30,009 bases of DNA from a virus: positions 4,022 through 34,030 of IMG/VR virus record IMGVR_UViG_3300029309_000152; one strand, 5' to 3'. The notes below the pieces were generated by a model. It did not search any database, had not been told where the DNA came from, and saw only the letters and a list, made by a program, of their open reading frames with translations. This document shows positions 1 through 8,680 of the stretch, piece after piece (positions within the stretch are counted from its first letter, which is position 1; each line of letters begins with the position of its first letter). The translations under genes were made by a program, and so were the position numbers.

Positions 1-29
1 GCTGCTTGTTGTGCTCTATTCTTTGCCAT
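1..29 (-). CDS. 5' end of a further late gene (partial)
   Basis: An ATG at 29 overlaps the TAA stop of the preceding 1534-residue gene in a TAATG arrangement. The frame stays open to the window edge and reads MAKNRAQQA. Only nine codons are visible, so no function can be given. The same TAATG junction recurs at six other places in the window, which supports a real start. In crAss-like phages the gene after the nozzle protein often encodes a virion cargo or tail-associated protein, but that is only inference from position. Confidence 0.6.
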
Positions 30-3000
30 TATCTATAACTTTTTCTTTTAGATGTATCTGTAAGATACAAAGATATAATATTTAATCTTTGTGTGTTCCT
101 GTCTATCAGCCTAACTCCCATATATTTATCAATAAACTTCTTTCTTGTATCAAAAGATTTTGCAATATCTAAGTATCCAGCATTCTGAGTTATCTCCATA
201 CCATCACTATTAAACTGCAAAGCAGTATTATCAGCTTCAATTGTAGCGCCTGGAACATTTGTTAAATCTGCATCATCTCTAAAGTTATTAAAATACCATC
301 CTCTTTCATTTCTCCTTGTATTTGCTCCTAAAATATATGAACCACTAAAAGGTACTATAGGTATTTCTCTAGACATCTGTTCTGAATTGTAAACAAATAT
401 ATGAGTAAATCCTGGATCATGTAATAAACTTCCCGTTGCAGCAACGTTAGTATTGTATGCTTCAGACGCTTCTACATCTACAGTCCAGTTTACAGATGAA
501 AAAAGTTTATTGTCTGAAGGACCAGCATTATCTATAAATTCAAATATAAATGGTGCAGTTCCACCCGAACCTGTAAAAAGCCCTGGTGTTCCCTTTTGGT
601 GCTGCAAATTAGCAGCAGCATATAAACTAACATTATCCTCTAGTTTATACATCTTTGTATTTGTATATGGATAAAATATAGAGCCATAATCATGAAAAGA
701 TCCCCAAGCCTTTAAGGCAGGGTAATAAGAAATAGTCCAATACTTAGCTGTAAAATATGTTAAATTAGTTATAGCTATAGCTTTTTGAGCGGGCTGACTT
801 AGTGTTTTAGGTTCAAAACTATAGGTACCAGTGTCTCGATTAAAAGTATAATTATAATCGTTAAATATATCTATCATATCCTTAGAAGGTTCTAGATAAT
901 GATATGTAAGAATAATTCTATCTAGTTGTGCATCATACCCTGCTGTAGCACCTATATTTATAGTAGGCTTATCATAATCTATAGGCAGGGCATATTCCCA
1001 CAAAGGCTGCGTCATGTTCTCCTGAAACCAACCAAACATACCCATAGTTATATCCTCTAGCTTATCAGTAAACAAAAAACATCTTTTAGAAGCAACATCA
1101 ACATAAAAATATCCATTAGTAGTAACAACTCCTGACCACTGTGATTGTGTACCACCTTGCCCTCTTTCAGTTGTTATAACTTCAGATGGATCTCTTTCAA
1201 AAAAGTCACCGCTACCTAATGATGCAGCTACTGCTCCAACAGCTAGTTCTTCTTTACCTCTTGTAAGCATAAGACTTCTTTCCATATGAGGTATAAGTAA
1301 AGATCTCATAGCTTCTAATCTCCAAAGCTCTCCACGGTGTCTAGGTAAATCTCTAAACTGTCCAGGTTTAAATACTCTAAAATTATCTGTAAGACCTGAT
1401 TGATTATACTTAACGCTTCTTATAATTCTAGTAGGAAAATCTTCTAGTGTAGATATAGGATCTTTATAGTTGTAAGGAATTATAAGTTTTATATCTCCTT
1501 CTGCATTATAATCATCATTAAAATCATAATCCCTCTGGTAGAAACCTTCTGCTGCTGCATCTTGTAATAATTTACTTCTAATATTTACGGCTGGAAAAAA
1601 TGCACTACTCTTATCTTCAGGATCTCTCTCCCGCAAAGCAGTATGACTTCTACTACTTGTAGGAAACAAATGTGTAGCACAATCAAATATTGGATTTAAG
1701 TCGTTTCCAAAATAAAGAGATGTACCGTGTCCTGGATGTATTCCTACTTGATTTATTCCTCCTTCTGGTCCAAATGCTTCTACATCAACTACATTAGATA
1801 TTTTAACCTTTGTGATACCAACCATGCCTAAGAAAGTATCTCCGCCCATAACAGTTTCAGCTGTCACTGACGTAGGATTTATAATCTGTGCGTCGGCTAA
1901 TCCTGAGGTTCTATATAAATGTCCTGTATATACAAGCTCATTTTGTTCTTCAAAGTTATTATATACATCATCTCTAATAGCATATAAATTACCAAATACA
2001 CTACTGATTCTAGTATCAAGTGCAGTATTCCAACCTCCAAAGCCTGGTTCTACACTATCAAATGGTTCAGCATCATGAACCTCTGGTACATGATATATAT
2101 TAGCATCATTAACAAGACCATTAAAATTAAGATCATCACTTAAAATTAAATATCTATCTATAGGATATACATTTAATATTATAGTTTGAGTACCATTTTC
2201 ATTTTGCACAGAACTTCCAGGCACAGTTACATTATCTGCACCTCCTGCTGGTAAGTATGATTTACCCGCTAAAGGAACTACATAGTTACCAAAGCTACCG
2301 AAAGAATTATAGTTTTGCAATCTAGCTCCTGTAGTGTATGCTCTATAATCATATTCAGCTAAATATTCACTAGGTCTAAGTCTGCACCAATCTATAAATA
2401 ATCTACTAGCCCTACCACTCCCCATATCCGCACCAGTATCATCATCTGCCACAGAAGTTATACCTTTATGAAAACCATTATTTGCATATCCTGCAGCAGC
2501 TCCCCCAGATCTATCACATAAGTTATGATACCTACATCCCTTAAACACATTAGCAGCTTCTATGCTATCTCCTGTAATTAAACTATGATACCCATCAAAT
2601 ACAGGATGATTACCTGTTTGTTTGTTGCCAGGAGAGTTCAAACTTACATCCGAAAAAGTACTTGTAGGCATTGGTATAATAATAGAATTACTGTCACTAT
2701 TATTTCTACCTGGTTCAGAAATCATACCATGATCTATAACAGTAGCATTTTCAGATGATCTGTTTGCATAATATATTTTATAGCCTAATACTAATTCTCT
2801 AATTTCTTCTGGGAATGGTATGTTATAAGCTTTAAATCCCATAGGATTAAAATACACAGTAGTATATCCCATACCTGTATACGCACCATCCCATATAAAT
2901 CCTCCACCTTGATCTGATCTAGCTCCCATACAGCTAGCTCCTGCAGCTGCGTTAGTCTCTTCACTACCGTCAGGAACAGGATTTTGTACTTGTGCTTGAG

Positions 3001-4633
3001 CACTTATAGACTCTGCAGGAAAATGATGATGTCTAACCGGTGTATTATGTAATGAGTTACCAGTAAACACAGAATTACCACCTGCATCTACTGTCCATAT
3101 TTGAAAGTCATTATTAGGATCATTAGCAACTGTAGGATAATTTTCATTATCATTTTGCCAGTACCCCATACTATTAGAACCCGGTGCTGTAGAACCTTCT
3201 GTAGTTAGATGATACATTCTAGCTGTAAGTCCTGTAGCGTTATACGCCACATTAGACCCTAAATAAGGTTGATTATCAGGATTATCTACAGCATCATAAA
3301 AGTCTGTTTCTGAAGCACCATTCTGCATAAGAGTATTTACTGCAGCTCTTCCAGGAATATGATATGCCATAGATTCAGAACCATCTTTTAGTACCCAAGT
3401 AATATAAAAAGCATAAACTTCATCTCTATCATATCCTTTAAAAAAATAATTATCATATGCAGATCTACCAAACCCCTGATTATTATTTGTTGTTCTAAAT
3501 AATCCGTCTACAGTTATACCTGCAAAGTCTCTTTGATGTGATGCATTAGCATTATCATTAGTACCTGCATTTGGGTCAAGTTGTACTGATTCTATTATAA
3601 TACTATTTGCATACTTCTGATACCCTAAATCTATCTTAGTTCTTACAAGGTTACCAAGATATAATACATCATCTACTTGAGCTATTGTTTTTGCTTTTTT
3701 ATAAGCTGCTCTAGGAACTTGTGCATCAGCTAGAGTAAATGGTTCAGCAGTCTCATACCCTGTATACTGAATAGTCATTGTAGTACCAGTAATAGGTTTA
3801 TCTGGAAGTTGAACAGCAGTTTTAATTCCTGATACCTGCTTTATAAATATAGGTCTAACTGCTGCGTACGAGACATCAATATGTCTAACATCCATAAGTA
3901 TCTTCTTACCACTGCTAGTTCCTGCATCTGCACCCATATAACCATTAACAGCATAATTTTCTGCTGCACCAAAAGGAGTATCTGCTAAACCTTCCGATAC
4001 GGCATTAATATATATAGGATTACTTACATCCAAGACATTTGTAGTAGCACCAGTTTCACTTACAAACTGTAATGTAAAATAGTATGTGCCTACATTTAGT
4101 GTACCACCACTACTTACTTTATTAAGAATTACCTTTGGATAAGATGCTATTTTTGGAAATATATCAAAAGTAACTTCTATATCTAAACCAGCTACAGGTA
4201 CAGGAGGATTAGTAAGATTCATAAATCTAGGAGGATTGTTGTCATCCGTCCAATATACTGTTACATCATCTGTAGCATTTATTTTATATTCTCCTTCAAT
4301 AGGAAATAATACATCAAAATTTAACTTATCGTTACATACAGTATCATCAAATAGTACAGTATATGTCCCTAAGCCAGAAGTAGCAGAAGTCCATCTACCT
4401 ATTCTAGAGCTGCCTAAATTATCAATAGTAAATATTACAATATCATTATCATCTAGAACTATGTACCCAACTACACTCTCATCATTATTTCCAAGTTTTT
4501 GTTGTACATCGCCTTTCTCAGAAACAATACACATTTTCTTTATATCGATAACAGCATTTTTTGCATACCGATATGTTCCAGCAGGCTGATCTATTGGACT
4601 AGTGTCCCTATTTAATCCATTTACTCTCTTCAT
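29..4633 (-). CDS. Large tail nozzle / stabilisation protein, crAss muzzle-like
   Basis: The product has 1534 residues and no signal peptide or membrane segment. The start MKRVNGLNRDTSPIDQPAGT is the pattern seen at the N-terminus of Bacteroidota podovirus tail-stabilisation proteins (conserved N-G-L/M-N-x-D, then Q-P-x-G-T-Y-R). Around residues 390-420, FKGYDRDEVYAFYITWVLKD matches the family motif of a beta strand following a R-x-E/D-x-Y-x-F core. Around 600-630, LGYKIYYANRSSEN followed by a V-I-D-H-G segment matches another repeated core. Nearly all the sequence is predicted beta, with many Asn/Gly/Tyr/Asp turns, fitting a propeller-like nozzle at the tail tip. Its start is coupled (TAATG at 4633) to a ring-like protein gene, the same pairing as ring protein and muzzle in crAss-like virions. 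It could instead be a receptor-binding tail hub. Structural role is fairly sure; exact position is inferred. Confidence 0.55.
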   Translation of the reverse strand: MKRVNGLNRDTSPIDQPAGTYRYAKNAVIDIKKMCIVSEKGDVQQKLGNNDESVVGYIVLDDNDIVIFTIDNLGSSRIGRWTSATSGLGTYTVLFDDTVCNDKLNFDVLFPIEGEYKINATDDVTVYWTDDNNPPRFMNLTNPPVPVAGLDIEVTFDIFPKIASYPKVILNKVSSGGTLNVGTYYFTLQFVSETGATTNVLDVSNPIYINAVSEGLADTPFGAAENYAVNGYMGADAGTSSGKKILMDVRHIDVSYAAVRPIFIKQVSGIKTAVQLPDKPITGTTMTIQYTGYETAEPFTLADAQVPRAAYKKAKTIAQVDDVLYLGNLVRTKIDLGYQKYANSIIIESVQLDPNAGTNDNANASHQRDFAGITVDGLFRTTNNNQGFGRSAYDNYFFKGYDRDEVYAFYITWVLKDGSESMAYHIPGRAAVNTLMQNGASETDFYDAVDNPDNQPYLGSNVAYNATGLTARMYHLTTEGSTAPGSNSMGYWQNDNENYPTVANDPNNDFQIWTVDAGGNSVFTGNSLHNTPVRHHHFPAESISAQAQVQNPVPDGSEETNAAAGASCMGARSDQGGGFIWDGAYTGMGYTTVYFNPMGFKAYNIPFPEEIRELVLGYKIYYANRSSENATVIDHGMISEPGRNNSDSNSIIIPMPTSTFSDVSLNSPGNKQTGNHPVFDGYHSLITGDSIEAANVFKGCRYHNLCDRSGGAAAGYANNGFHKGITSVADDDTGADMGSGRASRLFIDWCRLRPSEYLAEYDYRAYTTGARLQNYNSFGSFGNYVVPLAGKSYLPAGGADNVTVPGSSVQNENGTQTIILNVYPIDRYLILSDDLNFNGLVNDANIYHVPEVHDAEPFDSVEPGFGGWNTALDTRISSVFGNLYAIRDDVYNNFEEQNELVYTGHLYRTSGLADAQIINPTSVTAETVMGGDTFLGMVGITKVKISNVVDVEAFGPEGGINQVGIHPGHGTSLYFGNDLNPIFDCATHLFPTSSRSHTALRERDPEDKSSAFFPAVNIRSKLLQDAAAEGFYQRDYDFNDDYNAEGDIKLIIPYNYKDPISTLEDFPTRIIRSVKYNQSGLTDNFRVFKPGQFRDLPRHRGELWRLEAMRSLLIPHMERSLMLTRGKEELAVGAVAASLGSGDFFERDPSEVITTERGQGGTQSQWSGVVTTNGYFYVDVASKRCFLFTDKLEDITMGMFGWFQENMTQPLWEYALPIDYDKPTINIGATAGYDAQLDRIILTYHYLEPSKDMIDIFNDYNYTFNRDTGTYSFEPKTLSQPAQKAIAITNLTYFTAKYWTISYYPALKAWGSFHDYGSIFYPYTNTKMYKLEDNVSLYAAANLQHQKGTPGLFTGSGGTAPFIFEFIDNAGPSDNKLFSSVNWTVDVEASEAYNTNVAATGSLLHDPGFTHIFVYNSEQMSREIPIVPFSGSYILGANTRRNERGWYFNNFRDDADLTNVPGATIEADNTALQFNSDGMEITQNAGYLDIAKSFDTRKKFIDKYMGVRLIDRNTQRLNIISLYLTDTSKRKSYR

Positions 4634-5541
4634 TAGTAATCGATACTACGTGTTAATCGTTCTCTTGTGTTAAGGTTTTCAAATGCTGTATTGTGTCTGT
4701 TCATGTTTGGTATCATACGTACCCACTGATTCAAGAATGACTCCCATCTATCAATGTCTGGATATACAGCAGCATTTCTAGCTTGCGAGCAGTAGTATCT
4801 CCACTTCTCATCTGCAAACTGATAGTTTATACCATTAACACTGTGAGTTATTAACCCACCTAATAATAATTTTTTATATATGTACCAGAACATAGCCTCT
4901 TTGAAACTAACGTCATCTGGTATCATTGGGTAGCCATCCTCATCACAAGGAAAAGCTTTATAACTTAAACATACTTTACCTGATACAAAAGATGTTTTTA
5001 TAACACCCTCATCTACAAAATATGTTTCTTTATGCTTAGCTACTTCATTTACACAATCATCACAGTGTAAGGCTTTAGGAAACGTTCCAGTAGCATAAGA
5101 CAGTGGCTGTAAACCATTACCATCAGCAAGGTATATATTTTCTAATACAATTATTCTATTGTTTAAATCTCTAAGATCTCTTATCAAAGTTCCTGTAGGA
5201 TCTTCACAGTCTTCACAAAGAGATGCAGTATCTTGTAGTTTAAGATTTATAGCATCTACCTTTGTTATAAGCTCTGTAAGCTCGTTTTCTATAGAAGGAG
5301 ATATTGTAGTATTTATTGCTACCTGATTTATGTAATACAAATCAGCAGGCAAAGTAGCTCTATAGTTGCTAATAGTCAATACACATCCTTTTTCTACTAA
5401 CTGTGCTGATGCACCAATATGCTCAAGAGCTTCTCCTATCCATTCCACAGCATCAATAACCCAGTTACCATCAGATGTCTGTAGGTCTCTCATAACTTTA
5501 CTTATGATAGCTCTACTAGTTATATTTTTATATACTGCCAT
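4633..5541 (-). CDS. Tail ring / connector-like structural protein
   Basis: The product has 302 residues and no export signal. The first 80 residues (MAVYKNITSRAIISKVMRDL onward) are helical and are followed by ATLPADLYYINQVAI, a helix-strand-P-x-D-Y/L-Y pattern typical of connector or ring subunits in podoviruses. Two acidic cysteine pairs are conspicuous: CEDCED near residue 110 and CDDC near residue 162. A W-rich C-terminus (W-R-Y-Y-C-S, D-R-W-E-S-F-L-N-Q-W) follows. Its stop overlaps the start of the 1534-residue nozzle gene by one base, and its own start lies 14 bases inside the preceding HU/IHF-like gene. By analogy with crAss-like phages, where a ring protein precedes the muzzle, it may form the ring holding the nozzle. 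The family was not confirmed by search. Confidence 0.5.
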   Translation of the reverse strand: MAVYKNITSRAIISKVMRDLQTSDGNWVIDAVEWIGEALEHIGASAQLVEKGCVLTISNYRATLPADLYYINQVAINTTISPSIENELTELITKVDAINLKLQDTASLCEDCEDPTGTLIRDLRDLNNRIIVLENIYLADGNGLQPLSYATGTFPKALHCDDCVNEVAKHKETYFVDEGVIKTSFVSGKVCLSYKAFPCDEDGYPMIPDDVSFKEAMFWYIYKKLLLGGLITHSVNGINYQFADEKWRYYCSQARNAAVYPDIDRWESFLNQWVRMIPNMNRHNTAFENLNTRERLTRSIDY

Positions 5542-6010
5542 TCTTTTTAAATCTTAAATAGGCTAAGTCATCATTCCGCAATAGCCTTGTTAGTTTTTCC
5601 TTATTGCCCTTTATACCTCTACTAGCATCAAATCTATATACAGATTTATTTTTTACTTTGCATCTACCTTTATACCAATAGTATTTACAGTAGTATTCAT
5701 CTGTATAATATATATGCCATTTAGTTCCTTCACCTGTAGAGACATCATACAATTTTATTTTGTTTTTTACAAGTTCTGACTTGTATTTATTTGACTCTAT
5801 CCAATCTATAACTTTACGCTGAGGATCTCTGTCCATTCTAAGTATAGAAATTGTAGATAAATTATTACCCATATTAAACTCTCCGCCTTCTAAGATCATA
5901 TCAATAACCATCTCATTGAAGTCAAAACAAAGTTCTTTAAAAAGGTTTTTATCTATATCTTCTACATTAGAGTTGTAATCCTCATATATATTAGTTATAG
6001 TGTGGTTCAC
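5528..6010 (-). CDS. HU/IHF-like DNA-binding or virion protein
   Basis: The product has 160 residues. It starts with GTG at 6010, overlapping the TGA of the preceding gene as GTGA; the next in-frame Met is at residue 34, inside the conserved core, so the GTG start is preferred. The core around residues 22-68 has a helical stretch (DKNLFKELCFDFNEMVIDMI), then a G-G-E-F...L-S-T-I-S-I-L-R strand pair, then R-D-P-Q-R. That order resembles HU/IHF: helices, then a lipophilic beta arm with a basic tail and R-x-P. The C-terminal half is rich in Tyr, Lys and Arg (YYCKYYWYKGRCKVKN). IHF-like genes are known between ring protein genes in crAss-like phages, which fits this neighbourhood. It may bind packaged DNA or the genome end. 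The call is based on pattern, not a search. Confidence 0.4.
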   Translation of the reverse strand: MNHTITNIYEDYNSNVEDIDKNLFKELCFDFNEMVIDMILEGGEFNMGNNLSTISILRMDRDPQRKVIDWIESNKYKSELVKNKIKLYDVSTGEGTKWHIYYTDEYYCKYYWYKGRCKVKNKSVYRFDASRGIKGNKEKLTRLLRNDDLAYLRFKKNGSI

Positions 6011-6348
6011 TTCTTCTTAGCTTTCTTCTTTAGGCCTCCGTACATTTTGTATCCCATCTTGTTACGTACAGCTTTAGACAACATCTTTAATCCTTTCTGA
6101 TCTTCTGTAGGAGTCTTTAATCCCCCTGGTTGCATCTTCTTATAACCGCCTATCATTTTCTTCATACTTCCGTATTTATACTTCATAGTCTTCATAAGCT
6201 TATTAGCCATTCCACCCTTTTTCATCTGACCTTTGCCGTCAGCTGCATAAAAAGGAACCATTTTACCAGTCTTAGGATCTTTTACCATCTTAAGTCCTTT
6301 TTTCTTCTTTAAGCCCCCAGGCTTCATTTTAATTTTACCGTATCCCAT
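6007..6348 (-). CDS. Lys/Met/Gly-rich repetitive basic protein
   Basis: The product has 113 residues and is extremely cationic, with few acidic residues. It is built from short degenerate units around a double glycine: MKPGGLKKKKGLKM near the start, MKKGGMANKL in the middle, MIGGYKKMQPGGLK after it, and MYGGLKKKAKKK at the end. There is no signal peptide or membrane segment. It sits between two other basic or DNA-binding candidates (the DUF6321-type gene before and the HU/IHF-like gene after) inside the tail connector block. Such a composition suits contact with DNA, RNA or an acidic virion surface. The GG-centred motif recurs in the partial gene at the other end of the window (FEEGGMK, FEDGGLS). 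No named family is recognised. Confidence 0.55.
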   Translation of the reverse strand: MGYGKIKMKPGGLKKKKGLKMVKDPKTGKMVPFYAADGKGQMKKGGMANKLMKTMKYKYGSMKKMIGGYKKMQPGGLKTPTEDQKGLKMLSKAVRNKMGYKMYGGLKKKAKKK

Positions 6349-6359
6349 AATTGTATAGT

Positions 6360-6668
6360 TTAACGCCAGTTACTGCAACTACCGCAGTTCCAAGCTCTTA
6401 ATGATTTATTAATTCTTGATTGTGGATCTCTAGCCGTCTTACTAGATGTACGTCTTCTCTTCATTCCGCACATTCTACTACAGAAACTTGATCTCCTTTT
6501 ATTACCTTTCTTTTTGCTAGGAGCTTTTAGGTTACCTCCTGTTGCTCTATTATACGACGCACGACCTTTTGCATTCAATCCTCCTTTTGGATTCTTACCT
6601 GCTTTTCTTGTCCATGCTGGAGATTTAGCTCCTCCTCTTGCGTATTCTAAAATATCTTTTGCTGTCAT
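6360..6668 (-). CDS. Small basic DUF6321-type phage protein
   Basis: The product has 102 residues and is strongly basic. The signature SPAWTRKAGKNPKGGLNAKG followed by A-S-Y-N-R-A-T-G-G-N-L-K-A-P, then S-F-C-S-R-M-C-G-M and a closing L-R-A-W-N-C, is recognisable as the DUF6321 family, which is found in many marine podoviruses and myoviruses. The family is small (about 80-120 residues), so this copy looks complete. Its function is unknown. Five cysteines (C in SFCSRMC and in WNCGSCSNWR) could bind a metal, or the protein could bind nucleic acid. It lies in a compact run of short genes between two ring-like proteins. Confidence 0.75.
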   Translation of the reverse strand: MTAKDILEYARGGAKSPAWTRKAGKNPKGGLNAKGRASYNRATGGNLKAPSKKKGNKRRSSFCSRMCGMKRRRTSSKTARDPQSRINKSLRAWNCGSCSNWR

Positions 6669-6671
6669 ATC

Positions 6672-7532
6672 TTATTGTGTTGGTGGATCTTGCAGCCTAT
6701 CTAATTCTGTATCATTCATTGCAGGATTAGCAAGCATCATCATGCTACCACTAATTAAACCTTGCGTAATAGCCTCAGTCATATCTGCAGGCATAGGAAA
6801 CAGATGATTATCATCATAACAATCAGAACCATTACAATCATAATATTTCAATGCCTCAGGATCTTCAAATACCCCTCTAACATTTACAAGCTCCATGCCA
6901 CCTGGATTAAACACATATAAATAGTCTTCTATAAAAAATGCTTTCTTAGTATCTTTAGTATACTTATCATATGGTAAATATTGTATTCTATTTACATCTA
7001 CTAAAGGTATTCTCTCAAAACCATCAACAGCTCCAACAAAAGTTATAAGCTCCTTAAAATTAGCTCTGACAGATCTAGGTATAGTCATTTCAGTTCTAGC
7101 TATAATACAGTTTGTACCATCAAATGTAGGCTTTAGTCTTCCAGCATACTGATAGTTCTCTTGTATAAATGCATTAAGCTGCCCTTCTGTAGCTCCTTCT
7201 TCTTGCATAGCAGTATATTCCTTTGAGAGTTTATCAAAGATCTTATCAGTCATTTCTGCTTGTTGCATACTAAGACCTTCACTAGGTACAATATTTAAAT
7301 TGTATTCGCCACAACACCTACTTGCATCTACAGGTATAAGCCTTAAACATTTTAAATCTTGTTCTATATGTCTAGACATAAAATTATTACGAGCTAGATC
7401 TCTACGAATCATCATAGCTCTGTAATGTTTTATATTAAACTTTACTTGACTAAGAGATATATGATCATCATTATTAGATCTACCTCCTCTAACAATGTTT
7501 AAAATATTATATGCAATTTCATTTAATGTCAT
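6672..7532 (-). CDS. Tail ring / connector-like structural protein
   Basis: The product has 286 residues and no signal peptide. Its start, MTLNEIAYNILNIVRGG, then S-Q-V-K-F-N-I-K-H-Y-R-A-M-M-I-R-R-D, is a helical N-terminus shared by a ring-protein family of Bacteroidota phages. The middle carries strands with R-T-E-M-T-I-P-R-S and Y-L-Y-V-F-N-P-G. A Cys pair (RCCGEYN, near residue 93) and a C-N-G-S-D-C segment near residue 250 stand out. The last 30 residues are helical and Met-rich and may pack into a ring. It precedes the DUF6321-type gene by three bases. Together with the ring-like protein at 4633-5541 and the nozzle protein it would make the short tail. Tail-connector role is inferred from position and pattern. 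Confidence 0.45.
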   Translation of the reverse strand: MTLNEIAYNILNIVRGGRSNNDDHISLSQVKFNIKHYRAMMIRRDLARNNFMSRHIEQDLKCLRLIPVDASRCCGEYNLNIVPSEGLSMQQAEMTDKIFDKLSKEYTAMQEEGATEGQLNAFIQENYQYAGRLKPTFDGTNCIIARTEMTIPRSVRANFKELITFVGAVDGFERIPLVDVNRIQYLPYDKYTKDTKKAFFIEDYLYVFNPGGMELVNVRGVFEDPEALKYYDCNGSDCYDDNHLFPMPADMTEAITQGLISGSMMMLANPAMNDTELDRLQDPPTQ

Positions 7533-7535
7533 GTT

Positions 7536-8666
7536 TTATATATTTGTTTGTAAATACCCTTCATATCCGCGCTCTTTACTCCATATATGTGCCTGTCCTG
7601 TTCTCTTTGCTTCATACCCCATCATCTTATGCCAAGCATCGTTAGCACAGATAGAAGGTATAAATCTTACTTTTATTCCCCTATACTCATCAACCTGTTC
7701 CTTATGTTTATGTCCACAGTGTACTTCTCTAAACTTAGACTGAGCAAACAACATAGGCTGTTCTGTTGCCATTATCAGTGGCATCTCAGCAGGTTTTTCT
7801 TTATCTCCGTGTGTAAACATAATTAAGTTAACTCCGTATTTATAATATTTTCTAGAGTCAAAGTTGTTATCAACATCAACTCTCTCATCGTTTTTAAAGA
7901 ATGCTCTTAGGTATTCACCTGCATAAAACATTCTCTCGTAGTCATGATTACCTTGTACAACAACCACATCTACAGGTGCAGCATTGGCTAAGTAGTTTAT
8001 TGCTCTTACCATAAGATTACAATATCCTACAAATGTTTCTTGCCACTCTGCTGAATCTTGCTGAGGTGTACCTTTTGTAGTAGCACGGGAATATCCCTCA
8101 GAGTTCATACCATCATTACCTATTGGCAATAAGATTTTTTCTATGTTTAGGCCTTCTGCCTTAGACAGTAAATCCTTTACAGTATTCATATACTCCTCCT
8201 CAGCTTCGTCAAGTGTCTGTCCAGTATACTTACCATAGTGAATATCTGGTAAGGAGATCTCATATACAACTGGGTCTTGAACAGTATTATAGTCTTTTTC
8301 AACCTTTGGGCTGTAGGATTCTAATAAAGCAATCATTTCTTCTTTTGCTGCTTTCATTATATTATCCTCTCCTTTGACCACTACAGAGAATCTATTGTCT
8401 CCTTGCATATTCTGCCAAAACTTTACAGACTTGACATCTGTTTCATTTATTCCATTTTCTTTTAAGAACGTTTTGAACTCACTTATCTCTGAAGTACTTA
8501 CGTTGTCCAAATCAAAGTCAGATCCTTTTGCATCTATTCGCGCTTCTGTTAATGCATGTCTGCATGTTTCCACACTACAGTTTAGCTTTTCTGATAATCT
8601 GGCTGCACCTTCTTTCAGGTAACCAGGCTTCTCTCTTAGAAAAGCTTTAATTTCATCTTTAGTCAT
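7536..8666 (-). CDS. Calcineurin-like metallophosphoesterase with N-terminal helical domain
   Basis: The product has 376 residues. The di-metal phosphoesterase motifs appear in order: D-x-H at 141-143 (PDIHYG), G-N-D at 183-185 (in place of the usual GD), GNHD at 239-242, H-G-D at 286-288 and G-H-x-H at 318-321. These are the metal ligands and catalytic His of the calcineurin/Mre11/SbcD-like superfamily, so hydrolysis of a phosphoester (DNA end, nucleotide or phosphoprotein) is likely. The first 50 residues (YLKEGAARLSEKLNCSVETC) look like a helix-turn-helix or small helical domain, which may position it on DNA. It is unusual in lying among lysis and tail genes rather than replication genes; related phage proteins do occur in late regions. 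Substrate is unknown. Confidence 0.85.
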   Translation of the reverse strand: MTKDEIKAFLREKPGYLKEGAARLSEKLNCSVETCRHALTEARIDAKGSDFDLDNVSTSEISEFKTFLKENGINETDVKSVKFWQNMQGDNRFSVVVKGEDNIMKAAKEEMIALLESYSPKVEKDYNTVQDPVVYEISLPDIHYGKYTGQTLDEAEEEYMNTVKDLLSKAEGLNIEKILLPIGNDGMNSEGYSRATTKGTPQQDSAEWQETFVGYCNLMVRAINYLANAAPVDVVVVQGNHDYERMFYAGEYLRAFFKNDERVDVDNNFDSRKYYKYGVNLIMFTHGDKEKPAEMPLIMATEQPMLFAQSKFREVHCGHKHKEQVDEYRGIKVRFIPSICANDAWHKMMGYEAKRTGQAHIWSKERGYEGYLQTNI

Positions 8667-8680
8667 ATATCTAGGTTTAA

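Noticed and set aside
2791-3003. Minus-strand 70-codon frame inside the nozzle gene
   Set aside because: It is an out-of-frame overlap within a well-supported long gene and shows no protein pattern of its own.
4236-4589. Plus-strand open frame of 117 codons
   Set aside because: It lies wholly opposite the nozzle gene, with low-complexity Ser/Thr/Ile composition typical of an antisense shadow; other plus-strand open frames in the window were rejected for the same reason.
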